From: Prillingera fragicola
Lineage: Eukaryota; Basidiomycota; Tremellomycetes; Trichosporonales; Trichosporonaceae
Length of the DNA stretch: 64,000 nucleotides
NCBI GenBank assembly: GCA_002335605.1
Contig: BEDY01000003.1
Location: 1,984,001-2,048,000 of the forward strand
Reading direction: 5' to 3'
Numbering within the stretch: the stretch's first letter is position 1; each line of letters begins with the position of its first letter. Of the stretch, positions 11,084 through 23,840 are shown in pieces. The notes beneath the pieces were generated by a model. The model saw only the letters and a program-made list of their open reading frames with translations, was not told the DNA's origin and did no database searches. Made by a program: the position numbers and the translations under genes.

Positions 11084-14000
11084 CGAGGTGATTGGAGTGT
11101 ACATTTCGGCACGTGTATGGTATACTGGTCTTTTGGAGCTGAACAGGAATCAACGCCGCTGTTATTGAAGAGCTTCGGACGGCTTTCCGCCGGCCATGCA
11201 CAGCGCGGCACATTCCTGCCGCGCACTGATCTTCACTGATCACTCATTTCTCCTGATCACAGGTTAGTCTCTCGCTTTCTCTGCCGAGTCCGGACCCTCA
11301 AAACAGGGAGGGGTAAGGGCTGCATTGATGGCGATGCCAAGTTGCAAGCTCGACTCGGAACGGCAATTGCCGGCCTGGCACTGGTGCTCAACGGAAATGC
11401 AACGTCACTGACATCAATGAGGAGTTCACTTTATTTTCTCAATCCAAAGCCTGGAGTGTGAGGGCACAGTGTGAGGCACAGTGTCCATGTGTCCTGCAAA
11501 AGCTTATCTGGCAGTGTCATGAATTATCTTGGGCGAAGGCGGACGCATGCCTAGATCGCCTGGACTGATGGCTGTTCGGACAACTCAACGCCACACCACT
11601 ACAAGGTTTGAGGCGAGGTATGCGAGTGGCCCATGCTGGGGGGCGGGCGGGCCCCTGGCCGGCCTATTCGTAGTTTGCCGCTTGTTGCGCTCTTGTTCGG
11701 CTTCCGTCTTGCTGGATTGCTGTCTGTGACACGAGGAATGCAGCGACGACGACGGATCTTGCCGATTAAAAGTTGAAAAAGGTCGGGCACGCCGTGCTGA
11801 CGTCTCACTGTGGCGGCAGCGAATCGAATAACAATTACAAGTGCATCCCTCGTTAGCTAGACTATATGCAATGAACTAAGACCGTGTGAGGCTGGGTGGC
11901 CAGGCGCGCGCTGCGTGGGTCGAACTCGCGCTTGGCGTGATAATGAGTTGAGAAGTGGTTTGCGGTTGCGCAGCCCCGGGTGCCCGGCACTCGTGGGCTG
12001 GTTTTACTCGAGTTGTGCGGATGAGTTCGCCAGGTTACCGGACTGGCCGTGCTAGAAGCGGGTGTGATCGCCAGAGGCGCACTGGGAAGTGTCAGCATAT
12101 CCCAACGCGTCGATGTGGGGTGGGTGAGGTGAGAAATGTGCGACCGTAGGTCAAGCACACAGAGAGATGAAACGTGTGAGAGAGATACCTGGGTGCGTTA
12201 GTATGCGTCCATATTCACAAATCCCCGCCCATTACACGTGCCCCAGTCGCGCACACAAGCACGCAATGTAAGCCAGACGCGTATTAACTCACCTACAAGT
12301 GTGCAAATGGGCAGTAATGTCATTACCTTGCACTTGCACCCTGGTGCCGTGCACCCGCAGCGATGCTCCTCGCTTCTCGAGCGAGGACTTGTCGTAAACA
12401 TCGGTGGATGGTTGTGTCCGGCAACTGCTCGTCCTGAATGCCCGCCTCGTGGGTGGCAGTGGCGGTGGTAAGGAAAGGTCATTGTGGGGGAAGGGAGACG
12501 TGGAATGTCGGGAGGTTGGCTATTGGGGCTCAACACGGGGGCCGAGTGGGGTGAGGAGAGGCCGCTGTGGCTCGCCAGTTGACGCGCGCTCGATAGCTTG
12601 CCTCGACTGGCGAGAGCTGGTGGCCGAGTCGAATGCCTGGTGGCAATTCCACAAAGTTGTGCGCGTAAAGGATGTTGATTATGGTGGAAGGCTGGGCACA
12701 GTGTCAGCATCCCTTTTAGTTGTATACAGTGGGTGCAGAGGGCGTGGGCGGCGAAGTAGAGGCAGCTTTGCTAGGCCAGAGCCAGCGACAGCTCGCACAT
12801 CACGACACACACAAACCACATGTAGGCACGCTCGGATCCCTCTGTGGGCCGCGCCAACGGGGCCGTACTCACCAGCAAGGCGGGGCTCACAGACAAAAGC
12901 CTGGAAGCCGACGCAGGGTAGGCGGCGGCGGCGAGACACGGCGAAGCAAGAAACGGTTGGGGAAGAGGGCGAGCTCGTTGATCGATAGGTGTAACGCTTA
13001 GGCCGAGCGAGTCCAGTCGTTCTAGACCACACTGGACGCGGTGACGTTTTAGACGTGATCAACTCAACACGATAGTCCAAGACGACTTGACGGCAGGGGG
13101 AAACCGCGCCAAGAGCGTGTTTGGCGTTGAAGCGATCCGTGCACTTGCCACTGCCAATGTCCAAGGCAGCTGGTCGTGAGCGATAACAGAGCTGGCGGCG
13201 CGAGCACAGTGGAGGTAGGTGAGCGCAGCCCGCCAGCTGATCCACAGCCGCAGGCGGGCGAGCTTGGGAGGTGAGGTTGAGGAATTTCTCGTCCTCGGGT
13301 GTGAGGCTTGCGCGTGAACTGTCCAGACTAGCCCTCGATGTCTCGGCGGGCTGTGCGGAAGGGGTAGGGGGTGGGGAGATTGTGTGGCACCGTATGATAA
13401 TATCGGGCTTGCTGTGGGCCAGCGTCTGGTCCGAGGGCAGGTGGCGTGAGGCTCGAGCTCCGGAGAGAGGCGGGGTAGGTGAGTGTCTCGATAGGGGATG
13501 AGGGTGGGCGAGGGATGGCAGTGCAGACCGTTCAAACGATGTTGCGCGCTACGCTAATGGCTAGACAGGTGTTGCGATTGCGGGCCGAGGGAAGAAGTGG
13601 ATGGGCGGTTCTCCAATATTGTGTTGCCAGGGCTAAATGTGAATGGTCAGGACAGCACTGGCCTTGGCGGGGTGGTTGCCAGAGAGCTTAAGCTAGGTCG
13701 TGCACGACAGAGGTCGCTAGCTGTGATATGGTGAACAAGGAGGAGAGGAGTGGGTGATGACGGGATCAGGCTGTTTGTTACTGCAGAGTGTCGACGACCC
13801 GCACGCGCTGCTGCGACAATTGAGGGAGAGGAAGTGTGAGGGAAGACGTGGTAAAGGCTGTGCCGCGGCCGGCGGCGGCGCAGCTAGCACGCAGAGATCT
13901 CCTTGGAGAGGCACTTAGTCGGGCGGCAGCGTGCGTGCCAGATCCCACACCAAGAGAGCCAACTGCAGGGGCGGCGTCGAGTGCTCGCGAGCAGTGTGGG

Positions 14001-16006
14001 GAAGGGCAAACAGTGATAGCAAGGGAAAGGGGCAGAAAGACGAGGTCGCCAGGGGGGCAGCGCCATAAGACCACAAGGGGGGCTTGGAGATGAAACCAGC
14101 CGCCGCTGTGAGGGCCGTGAGGGGCCACCTAGGCTAATGCTGGTGCTCACTCGACAAAATGTCATCGGCCGTCTGCGAACTCAACAGTTCGCCGCAGGCG
14201 CGTTTGGTGCGCGGCCATGCAGATGGCTACGTTCCAGACTCGACCTCGTCGCAACGCGGGCCAGGTGACCGGGAACTTGGTATCGTGTTGGGAGCAGGCA
14301 TGTCGGCCCTAGGGATCTTGGAATTCCAGACGCGACGATGAGACGCAGGAGGCGTACGGCGCGTACAGGTCATGAAATGATCCGGCGGCTGTAGGTTGGC
14401 TACATTGCAGACGTTCTGGCAGTTCTGGACTCCCACCGCGTTCAGTACAGGGGCCTGGGCGCCCACTTGCACGTACGCATTGCAAGGCAGCGGCATGCAC
14501 AAAGGTGCACGATGCAAGGTTGCAAGGACAGAGGCGGGTGGTGGCGTATCCGCACAGGCCAATTAGGCCATGGACGGGTGTGCATGGTCTGGCCAGCCTG
14601 GCCTCTGTGCGTCCCTGCTCGATGTGTGCACAGGGCTAAAGGGCACGAGGCGCACGGGCGCCTCGGAGGCAACTCTACAGATTGGCTGTGCGCAGGAGAC
14701 GCGCATCTGCCAAACCTCACCCATCCATGTCTGTAAACGGTGCCTGTCGTCTTATGCATTCCTCTGGCCTCTGGGCTCTGGCCCAGACACTCCATCTGCG
14801 TGTCTGCGCTTTGTACGCGCTGCGCGCTGCCCGCGCTAAACTGCATGCTAATCTCACACAAACCCGTGTCTTGTTGCTCTAGGCCCGGCCACAAAGCCCG
14901 GACCGAGCCAAAAGTACGCCCTGCTGCTTTTGTTAAAACTAAGGGACAGCCTGTTATCTCATGTTACCCCTAGGGGCAAGTCTCCACACACCAGTCGTTT
15001 CCTCTGATGCGTCCGTCGTGTATGTTACGTCTCGCCAAGCAGCTCGCAAATAGTGCATGTACATCCATCGGCAGGCAACGACGAGTGCTGTAATGGGCGT
15101 GGCTTTTGTCCATGTTACTGCACTTACGTGGCATGCACTCGGTCAACTACCTGCAGATCATTTCGAGGATCGAGGATCGACAGTACTGGCGCGCCCGTGC
15201 TGATCGTAATGAGCAGAAGGACGGAAAGTGCATGCACTTGCACGTCGGGCGTTCCGCGTTGCGTTCAAAGCCCATAGTTGGCGCCACACAGACCACGCGG
15301 TGAAGCATGAGGCTTTGATTGCCGAGCCCATAGCCAACGCGTCGACAATGGTGGCTTAAGGTGGGCAGCGAAGCCCTGTGTGTATGTCGACGCAGGTTGT
15401 GATGTGACGGCCACATTAACCCCGGGAATCCCAATGAGCGAGCTGGAACTGGCTGGATCGCTGGTGGATTCAGGGTCTCTGCAACGGGGCTTTCATGAAA
15501 CCACCATGTTTCTTGAATGAGATTGACACAAAAGGCGCCCAACGGTTCGGCCACTCTGCCCTTGCTACTCTGGCTGCATCAAGTTACTGTTGGCCTCCGT
15601 TTCCTCGGTACCCAACAACTGTCCGTCGTCGCCACAAGGGCTGTGCATAGTGATCGCCGCGGCGTGTTTTACAGATTGTGGAGATAGTCGGGCTAAAAGT
15701 GAGAGCAAAGAAAAAGAAAGGTAACGGGGGAGTGTCGGCGCCAGTGACCAGGCCAGATGAACGATGGGAACAAAAACTAGCTGTGACAAAGACCCAGGAA
15801 AAAAACGGCAGAAAGCAGAAGAAAGAAAGAGAAAGATGCAGGTGGGCGGCGGTAGATGACGCATGACAACCGCAGATGTGATGTTGGTGAGGTGACACTG
15901 GGCAACCGGTCGGCCGGGGTGCTGGCGATAAAGTGTTGAGACCGGTGCGGCGGATAAAGTATGTGGGACAGAGAGTGGGCTTGCGTGGGGATGATGGAAT
16001 GGCACC
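11084..16006. other. 4.9 kb gene-free interval between two convergent genes
   Basis: Both flanking genes end here (Nop6-like on +, CCCH protein on -), a setting that elsewhere in this window is 70-450 bp long. I checked both strands for frames joined by the short introns used throughout this genome and found nothing resembling a protein. The part from about 12.2 to 14.2 kb is C/T-rich on the - strand in several blocks, as leaders of - strand genes are here, so a non-coding - strand transcript is possible. No tRNA, 5S rRNA, transposon ends or long tandem repeats were seen. Confidence 0.5.
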
Positions 16007-18309
16007 TTACGCCTTGAGGGCGACAGGGGTGGCCTCGGCGCCAACAGTGCCAGCGACCGAAGCAAACGAGACGGCCGAGGCAAGCTTGGCCTTGGCAACC
16101 TCGGGGTTGGGCGTAGTCGAAACAGAAACGATAACAGCGTCTTGCTCAGAGTCCGAGTCCATCGTGACTTGCTCCTCGGCCTTGACCTCGGCCTTGTCCT
16201 CGACCTTTGCCTTGGGAGCTTCCTCCTTGTCCTCCTCGGGTTTGGCGGGGGCAGGCTCACTCAGAACCTGGGCGGCGGTCTTGCCCCACGAGGTCTCGCG
16301 ACGCTCGCCGTTGGGGACAGCAACTCCGTTGGGAACACCAAGAGCGGGGAACTCGTCGGCACGAGGAATCCGCTGGGGAGGCGCGGCCTTCTTGGCGTCG
16401 CCGTTGGGAGTTCCGCCAGTCGAAGACGAGCGCGAGCCACCCTGCTGGCCGTTGGGGTAAGTCCGAGGGCGACGGACACCGTTGGGCGAGTGCGAGCGCG
16501 AGTTGACGCCGTTGGCCTGCACGCGGGCAACACCGGGCTGGCTGGCCGAGCGCGAGGGAGGAAGAGATCCCGAGGGCTTGGGGGGAAGAGCAGCGTTGGC
16601 GGGGGCAGCGGCGGCCTCCTTGTCCGAGGCAGGGGTGGTCACGCCCGTCTCAGCACCCTCAGCAGCCGTCTCGGGGACAGGAGCGGCAGCAGCCTTGTTG
16701 CCCTGCATAAAGTGGACCTGCTGCTGGTGGCGAAGGGCGGGGTCGTAGTGGCCACCCTGCATCATGCGCATGACGCGAGGAGGACGGGTAGGCATGGGAG
16801 GGATGATGCCGCGGACAACATCGGGGTGACGGCAGTCATTGCCCTCGGCATCAACGTGAGGGAACTTGCAGTACTCGCCGTTGCGGCACTTGCCCTCGCG
16901 GAAGAAGGCACAGGGGGGAGGGTTGCCGTCCTTCCACTGACCAAGGTGCGAAGAGCCACCAGGGCGACCTCCGGGGGCCCAAGGTTTGGGGCCACCCGAG
17001 AAAGAGGGCTTCTTGCCGTGCATGTAGGGCTTGGGAGGGCCGCCGGCAGCGAAAGGCTGGCCAAAGCTTTGTCGCCTTCCGTGACCGGCGTAGCCGTTGG
17101 GAACAAAGCCCTGGAACTGGGGAGGCGAGGTAGCAAAGTAGGCAGCATCAGCGGGCATGGGAGGGGCGTTGGAGGGCATCAATGTCGGAGAGAGGGCACC
17201 CATGGCGTAGCCAGCGGGGGGCGAACCAATGAACTGCGGACCGTTGGCGTCGCCGTTGGGCATGTGGATGGGCATGGCTCCGGGAATAAAGGCAGGCGCG
17301 CCGGCCGAAGGAATGTGGGGCGCCGACGACGCGGGTATCGAAGCATGCTGGGTAGTGCCGTTGGCAGACACCTCGGCGCCGGCCTCGGCGGTCGAGTCTT
17401 GTGACTGCTCGGCCGCGGGGTCAGGCGAGGCGCCGTTGGGGATGAACTCTTGTGCTCCGGGGAAGAACGGAGCAGCTCCGGGGTAAGGGGCAAAGCCGCC
17501 CTCGTAAAAGCCAGGTGCTCCGGGGAAAAAGCCGGGGTTCTGAGGACGAGGGTGGAAGAACATGCAAGCAGCGCCGTACTTGCAGTTGGGGAAATTGCGG
17601 CAAGGAATGGTCTTGGCGACGTCAGCTGGAGGAAGGTTGGCGTTCGTGGCACCGGTTCCGTTTGCTGATGGCGAGCCGCCCTCCTTGCGGGTATAGCGGG
17701 GGTCAGCTCCAGGAGGGAAGAAGCCCTGCTGGGGGAAAAAGTGAGGGGGCATCTGGCCGAATGGAGGAGGAACGCCGTACACTGGCTGGGGGTAAAGAAT
17801 CGAGAGCATGAGAGGGTCCATGGTGAGGCCTGGGGGAGGGACAATGGCTCCAGCAGCAAGGAGCTCGCGGACAACGTCGGCGTGGCCGTTGGTCACCGCA
17901 AGAACAATAGGGGTGCAACCAGTGGCCATGTCTGAACATTTTGTTAGCAAAGCGTCGTCTTTTTTACACAGGGAGGGACATGTGCCGACGAGTGCCTTCC
18001 CCATGGAATTCGAGTTCACTCACCCAGAGTCTCGAGCGCCTCGAGGCTACTTCCAAGGATTGCGCGGACGTCGTCCAACCTTCCCTCGGCACATGCGCGG
18101 TGCAGCTCGCTCTGCTGAGCCTGTCCGAGGTTCATTCCGGCAACACCATCCTCCACACCCGCGACACCCTCCTGGATCGGCGTCTCGGCCGGCTGGGCCG
18201 AAGACTCGTCAACAGGCGCTGAGGCATGGTACTGCTGCTTGTCAGTGGCAGGAGCGCCTGCCGCGTTGGCGGCGTCGCTGGCAGTAGCGGACAGATGCTC
18301 GGTCGACAT
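16007..18309 (-). CDS. Ankyrin and double CCCH zinc-finger RNA-binding protein
   Basis: Predicted 736-aa protein from exons 18309-18024 and 17931-16007. An N-terminal ankyrin stretch (SELHRACAEGRLDDVRAILG, then GCTPIVLAVTNGHADVVREL, roughly residues 65-120) is split by the intron. Two CCCH fingers follow: the first has C-X5-C-X5-C-X3-H spacing (CRNFPNCKYGAACMFFH), the second C-X7-C-X5-C-X3-H (CAFFREGKCRNGEYCKFPH). Between and after them the chain is Pro/Gly/Asn-rich and probably disordered, with RIPRADEFPALG near the C-terminus, a short linear motif seen in many RNA-binding proteins, possibly a docking site. The layout suggests mRNA binding in the cytoplasm with the ankyrin part recruiting a partner; this is inference. 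A long open frame on the opposite strand of exon 2 is a composition artefact. Confidence 0.88.
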
Positions 18310-19774
18310 AGTAGCTAGGCTGTCGGGTGGAGTGTACGTCGTCCTCTGGCGAATGTTGAGATGTCCAAGACTCGCGCTGGGGGACGGGCGGGAGAATGAG
18401 CCGGCGTGCCGCTTGAGCCGGGTGTGGCTGAGAAAGTTGCTGAAGAGGAAGGGGAGGGAGGCCGAGAGGGTGGTGAGACCGTGAGAGGTGGTGTAGAGTG
18501 TACAGACGAGTCAGCTAGAGTGCGATGGTTCAGTTTGAGGGACCTCATTTTTCTCGACCACCTCCGAAACGACACATCCCACCCACTTTTTCGTGGATTT
18601 GGTGCCGTGCCCCCGCGCTGCTGCAGTCGCTGGCCGCCCACCACTACTGGGCTCAGGATGGGCATCCTCCCCCTTGCGCCGGCATAGTTGGTCCCCGCTT
18701 GTGCCCGAAGCCAGGTCCCTGCCTGCCGCCAGCAAGCCGCGCCCTTCCGTAGCTGGCTACTTGCTCCGCCGTTGCTGCCGTCTTCGTCCTTGTCCTGGGG
18801 TCCCCTCCTTCGGCAGGTCGGACTTAGAGATCCTCCCATTGCGGTTGCTAGCTTGACTCGAACTCTGTCTACTCTAGGAGATTCCGCGGCGGCACACACC
18901 ACTCACTCGGTGCCAAGAGCCAAGCTCTCGAGATTGCATTACGTGCATCTCTCTTGGCCCAGCAGTTGCTCTTGCACTTTAAGATGTTCCATGCTGCATG
19001 TGTCCCTGCATCTACCCATCGGATCCTGTTCTTCCTTTGTTACACTCTTGCCAACTAAATGGAGATATGGAGTCATCATGCACACACACAAGTAGGCAGC
19101 CGGGTAATCTCTTTCGACGATCCGCGCTGGGAAATGTGTGGTTTCAAACGCTTGCTCATTTGCTCTCCATGGTGTGGGTCTGTCGTGGCTCGGGGAAGCA
19201 GAGGCCCTCTGACTTTAATCCACCTTACGTGCACCTCATCTACCGAACGCATCGACGAGATGCTCCGCCGCGGCAGCTTGGCGGAGGCAACAGAAGGCAC
19301 CGGATGATCTCCATTCGATCCGTTCCTCGCACCAAGCCTCCCCCGGCTTCCCCTCACTTGCACAACTACTTTGGCCTTAATGCATACATGTACATCATGT
19401 GCGACTGACACATCACACACGCGCGCGTTCCTTCTGCACGCTGGCTTGAAGCATATCCCTCCACAAGATTGGCCGTACACAGGACGAGTCCAGTTGTCAG
19501 CACCAGCAAGCCCCTTCGCACCGGAAATCAAAAGCAAGGTGCACAGGGTGACGCAGACAAAGCTTAGCGGTTCTGCCGGCTCAGTACCAGCCGTTGTCCA
19601 CGCCGTGGCAGCTCGGCCGTATCTCAATATTGACCTCAGCTGTCGTCTACGGATACTCCAATCTTGGCTATCCATGGCATGGCAATATGCACGACACTAC
19701 ACATTACAGAAAGGGTCAAGGGGGTCAAATGCCCCAGATTAGTCGCCGGTGGCGGGAGAACAGTGGTGCGCTAT
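18310..19774. other. Intergenic region: promoter of the CCCH gene
   Basis: Lies between the start of the CCCH gene and the 3' end of the 75-aa gene, both on the - strand. No coding frame with recognisable features was found. It presumably holds the CCCH gene promoter, long 5' leader and the terminator of the small gene. Confidence 0.5.
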
Positions 19775-20110
19775 CTACGACTTGTCCTTGATGGGAATGT
19801 CTTTGCCAGTGGCCTGAGCGCTCGTCAGTTTTGCGCTAGTCACAGTCGCCACTGAGTGCCACGCCTCACCTTCTTGAAGATGGAGCGAACGCCGTCCGAA
19901 ATCTTCTCGGTGGTCGCGGTGCTCTGGCCGTGGCCGGTCTTCTTGAGCATGCTGTCGATTCCCTTGTCTGGGAGGTCAGCGTCCACTGACCAAAGGGTGT
20001 CACACAGTGAACTACATACCAAGGGAGTCCTGCTCGCCAGTTCCGGTGGCTGCGGGTTTTTCCTGCTTCTTGCCGCCGATGGCGGACTGGGCCTGCTTGA
20101 GGTAGTTCAT
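19775..20110 (-). CDS. Small conserved-looking hypothetical protein (75 aa)
   Basis: Three short exons (20110-20020, 19967-19870, 19813-19775) with canonical donors and CTGAC branch sites join in frame into a 75-residue protein ending KDIPIKDKS. It is hydrophilic, rich in Lys, Gly, Thr and Ser, with two likely short helices (NYLKQAQSAIGGKKQEK and DKGIDSMLKKTGH) and no signal peptide or membrane segment. I do not recognise the family. The clean three-exon structure and near-absence of rare codons argue that it is real. It shares an 813-bp divergent promoter region with the pterin dehydratase gene. Confidence 0.75.
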
Positions 20111-20923
20111 GTTGCTCGGGGGATTGGAGGGAGATGAGGAGCAAAGGAGGAGATATGCAGAAGCAGGGTGGTGGCGATAAAACGTGTTAAAAGGAGGTCT
20201 TTAGTACTTGCCGAGAGGAGGGAGGGGTGGGGCGGCGCAGGCGCTGCTGAACGTCTGGCACGGACCGCTCGACTCCTCCAGATACACAGCTCGAAGCCTG
20301 GGCACTGGGTTCCTTTGGCATACATACTCGTACATTTCGAAGAGGACGCGAGATCTGAAATGGATACTTGGCAGTGCGCCTTGAAGGCCGTGGCCGCAGG
20401 GGCCCGCTGTTGCTGTTGCCACACCTCATACGAGACCTCCACTGTCCCCTTGGGTTGCTGAGACAGCCTGCTATGAGGCCTCAGAGCTCCTCCTATCACG
20501 TCAGTCAGTCTTATGTAAGGACCACTTTAGAGAGCTGCTGTACTGCCTACCTTCAACACGGTTGATATGTCGGCCACCCGAGGTGTGAACCGTTATCATG
20601 ATCAGACAGTCTGTGCCAAGAAGCGCCACCCAAGTGCACAGATTCGCTGCTATCATAGTCGCAACGTCATGAGGTGATAGCTCATACTAGACGTCAAAAA
20701 CTGTACAAGATGCGGTCCCTAACTCTACGACTAAGTACGAAGTAAGGCTGTGAAATTTTTTTTGTGGGTGTGCGACACGCGCGACACGATGCAGAACGAT
20801 ATCGGGCGCCACTAGTTCGTCACATGAGCGGATGCATTCTCAACAACAACACAGACAAAACGTCAAGTACTCCCAACTTTCCCAACCTCCTCACGCTCCA
20901 CTCTTTACCCTCCATATCTCCCA
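20111..20923. other. Divergent promoter region
   Basis: 813 bp between the starts of the 75-aa gene (-) and the pterin dehydratase gene (+). A T-run (about 20755-20762) and a C/T-rich leader just before 20924 are visible. No gene was found. Confidence 0.5.
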
Positions 20924-21643
20924 ATGCAGCGCAACGTCTGCACAGCAGCCCGCATAGCCTACCCCGCGCGTGTGGCAACCGCGCGGGCGCTCAGCACCAC
21001 CGCCTCCGCCCCATCACCAGCCCCCTCCACCGGCCCATCGACCTCCACCCCTCCTTCCCCTCCCAAAGCGCGCAAACCCAACCCCTACCGCCTCCCCTCA
21101 CTACCAACCTTTCTGGCGGCCTTTGCACCCCTGCACGCCGCAGGGTGGCGCCTCGACGCCGTGCCCGTGACGGCTTCAGACACAGGCGGTGCGGCGGGGA
21201 CGACATCACACGCCGCCGACAGGGATTTGTTGTCTGGCGCTGATCTGCAGGGCCGCCGGCTGGTGCGCGCTTATGCGTTTCCGATGAGCCGTGCTGGGTG
21301 GAGAGGTTTGACGACGCTGCTGACGCAGGTGGGCGAGGCTGTTGAGACCGAGGACGTGAGTTGTGCCCAGTGCGTGACATGAGCTGACCGACAGCACCAC
21401 CCGTGTATTACAGTGTCGCCTTTTGCCGATTTGCCAGCTGCTATGCGTGACTCGGTGGTTGACCCCAGCACCGCGGGCTACGTCCTGCACATTGCTACCC
21501 TTACGCACACGCCTTTGCCGCCTTTGGCTGAAAAGGACGTGTTTGAGGGCAAGCCGTTGCCCGGAGTCACGACAAAGGACTTGAGACTGGCAGTGCGCAT
21601 TGAAGGGTTGTATGACGGACTCAGCATGGATGCCGAGGCATAG
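20924..21643 (+). CDS. Pterin-4a-carbinolamine dehydratase (PCD/DCoH), probably mitochondrial
   Basis: Dehydrates 4a-hydroxytetrahydropterins, the product of pterin-dependent hydroxylases. Exons 20924-21355 and 21395-21643 encode 226 aa. The PCD core is visible: W (AGWRGL), a long helix ending in VGEAVETEDHHP, with the catalytic HHP motif created exactly at the splice junction, then TLTHTPLPPL and the closing VTTKDLRLAVRIEGLYDGL. The ~125-residue N-terminus begins with a short basic stretch (MQRNVCTAARIAYPARVATA) rich in Ala/Arg without acids, typical of a mitochondrial presequence, followed by a Pro/Ser linker. The protein is about twice the length of bacterial or mammalian PCD. Its role where no aromatic amino acid hydroxylase is evident is open; PCDs are also proposed in molybdopterin metabolism. 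Confidence 0.85.
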
Positions 21644-21745
21644 CGGCGGGACACGACAGATAGGGTAGAGCATGCAGATCATCAATCGCCCTACTCGGTA
21701 CAAGATTAAAGTACAAAAGATCTATAAGACTCTATTCGCGGCCAC

Positions 21746-23840
21746 CTACTCCCGGTCGCGCTCCAGTTTGATGTCGGCCACGCCCTCCTCTGGCGTCTCC
21801 GCAGGCACATGACGATACGAGGCTGCCTTGCGGTCCATGGACTGCAGACGCTGCAGCTCGAGGAACAGGCGGTACGTGTACGACTGCATGTCGACCCAGC
21901 GCCACTGATTGAGCGCAAAGTCCTGGCCAGCCGCACCAATTTTGCGGCCAAGATAGTCGTGTCCCTTGCTGTGGTCCACGGTTCCGTCCTCCTTGATGGG
22001 GCCAATAAAGAACGACAAGACGTCGTACAGGTCCGAGTAGTCGGGAAGGATGGGAATGTAGTGGTACCACGGGACGAGGCGGTCCATGTGCCAGTCGGCA
22101 AAGATGGTCATCTTGAGCACCGGGCTGGCACTACTGAGCAGGCGGTGGAAGCGCTCTGACCATCCGTTACCGTCGACGTCGAGCATGTACCGGAACATCC
22201 AGGTGTTTTTGGGTGTGAGGACCGGGCCAAACTCGATCTGCTCGGCGATTTCGGTGCACTCTGGCTCAGTACACTGAATAGCTTTGCCGGTCAATTTGAC
22301 ATCGCCGTACTCGGCCAGCTCGGCGGCAGTGCGCACAACCTTTTCGTATCCTCCCTTGCCATCGGGGACCAGGACCTCGCGCGTCGACTCGGCCCAATCG
22401 GTGTCGTTGCCACGCTTGCCGTTGAAGAGCATGTGCAGGCGAATACGATGCGAGTTGTGCCAGTCTTGCTCCGGCGCGTATCCACCAGTAGCAGAACCAC
22501 GCCAATGAACGCGAGGGTCCAGCTTGTCAGCCCACATGCCCAAGGCGGGAATGTCCTTTGCTGTCCTGTTCTTGAAACCCTCAATGGGGGGCAGCAGGAA
22601 TGACGCGTCGCCCGGAATCTTGGAGTGGACGAACCAAGGCTTGAGGACTGAAGGAGAGCGGTCCTCGCGGTTGTGGGACAGGGCACCGTGAAGCTGCTTG
22701 AGCTGAGGGAACTCGCAAAAGTCCATAGTCGCAACATGGTCGTGGATGAAAGGCTTGGTGCCCTCGTCGTACGTGGCTGCCTCGGGACGGCGGGCAGCTG
22801 GCGAATCAAGAGCGCATGCTTTCTGAGAACGTTAGCGGCAGTCCCGGGCTGCAGCATCGCTACTCACAAACCAGCCATACGCAGGCGTTCGACGAGGGTT
22901 TTCGAAGTGCTTGATCTCGGTCTCGGTCAAGTCTGCAAGTCAGCAAGTCATCACCTGGGTGGCACTTACAATCTCCAGCCTGCACGAGCTCCATGGCGCG
23001 TTTCCGCTGATCCTTGCCCAGAACGTTGGCACTGACGTCGTGATCACTGCCAGTCATGCGCAACTTGAAGCCCTTGGGAAGGTCCTTGCGGAAGCCGTCA
23101 ATCATTGTCGCTATCTTTTTGGGACGAGGACTCTTTGCACGATCTCCTGATATAATCACGTCGTGGTCTTGACTAATGTTGAAGGTGTATGTGTGCTTGA
23201 CGTCCACGAGGCCGAGCGAACGCTGAATCCAGATTGCGGGCTCGAGGGCGTGGTGGGCGAGCACGTCGCGCATCATGAGGTCGTACTCGTCGACGAGCTC
23301 CACTCCACGCGCGCGCGACCACTCAAACCACTTGTCAAAGCCAGCAGGCGGGTCCATGCCGTACCGACGTTGGTACTCCGCGACAGCGGCATCCAATGTG
23401 CGAGACTGGCGGTCGCGTATCAAACGCCACGTCTCTTCGCCGCGCTCCATGAGCTCATAGAACGGATGCTCGGGCTGTGCGCCACGTCGAAGAGGTAGCA
23501 GAGATGCGATACCGTTGCGCGCCAGCATCATTGTCCTTGGCCGCAAGCGGTGGCCATTGGCGGGTGCAAAGCCCAAAGGAGTTGGAGAGACATTGGTGGA
23601 TTCGCCGCCGAGCCCATGTCGAAACGCGACCCAGTAGAGGGCAGTAAAGATGATGGCGAGGTAGAGAATCTGTTTTGGTCGCCTGATTGGCCTGGGCAAG
23701 TGCATGCCGCGAGGACCAGGAAGAGCGGGCAAGCTGGAGGTGGAAAATGGAAACATGCCAGAAGACCCGTCGCGGACAGGACCGAGCTTTGGGCTCACGT
23801 TTGGTGTATCCTGGGCAATGTAGAATGCCTTTTTTGGCAT
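21746..23840 (-). CDS. GT90 (CAP10-like) glycosyltransferase, type II membrane protein
   Basis: Predicted Golgi glycosyltransferase of family GT90, which includes cryptococcal Cap10 and the xylosyltransferase Cxt1. Exons 23840-22970, 22932-22868, 22822-21746 give 670 aa. A single N-terminal membrane anchor (QILYLAIIFTALYWVAF, about residues 57-73) after a short cytoplasmic tail marks type II topology. The catalytic part carries the GT90 signature region: GMWADKLDPRVHWRGSATGG, then WHNSHRIRLHML, and SERFHRLLSSASPVLKMTIF with WYHYIPILPDYSDLYDVL. The start is the first ATG of the frame; upstream in-frame codons are not ATG. Specificity cannot be read from sequence: capsule or cell-wall mannan xylosylation is the likely area in this lineage. 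It shares a divergent promoter region with GUT1. Confidence 0.9.

Noticed and set aside
12679..13535. Two - strand open frames of 158-188 codons in the 4.9 kb gap
   Set aside because: Arg/Pro/Ser/His-rich, mutually overlapping in different frames, no conserved motif and no convincing splice continuation.
14966..14981. TACCCCTAGGGG palindrome as a telomerase-template or recombination signal
   Set aside because: Only a 10-bp palindrome with no further RNA structure or repeat around it; expected by chance in this composition.
16142..17404. 420-codon open frame opposite the CCCH gene
   Set aside because: Gly/Val/Arg/Leu-rich mirror of the Pro/Ala/Gly-rich coding exon; no domain, no splice structure, an antisense composition artefact.
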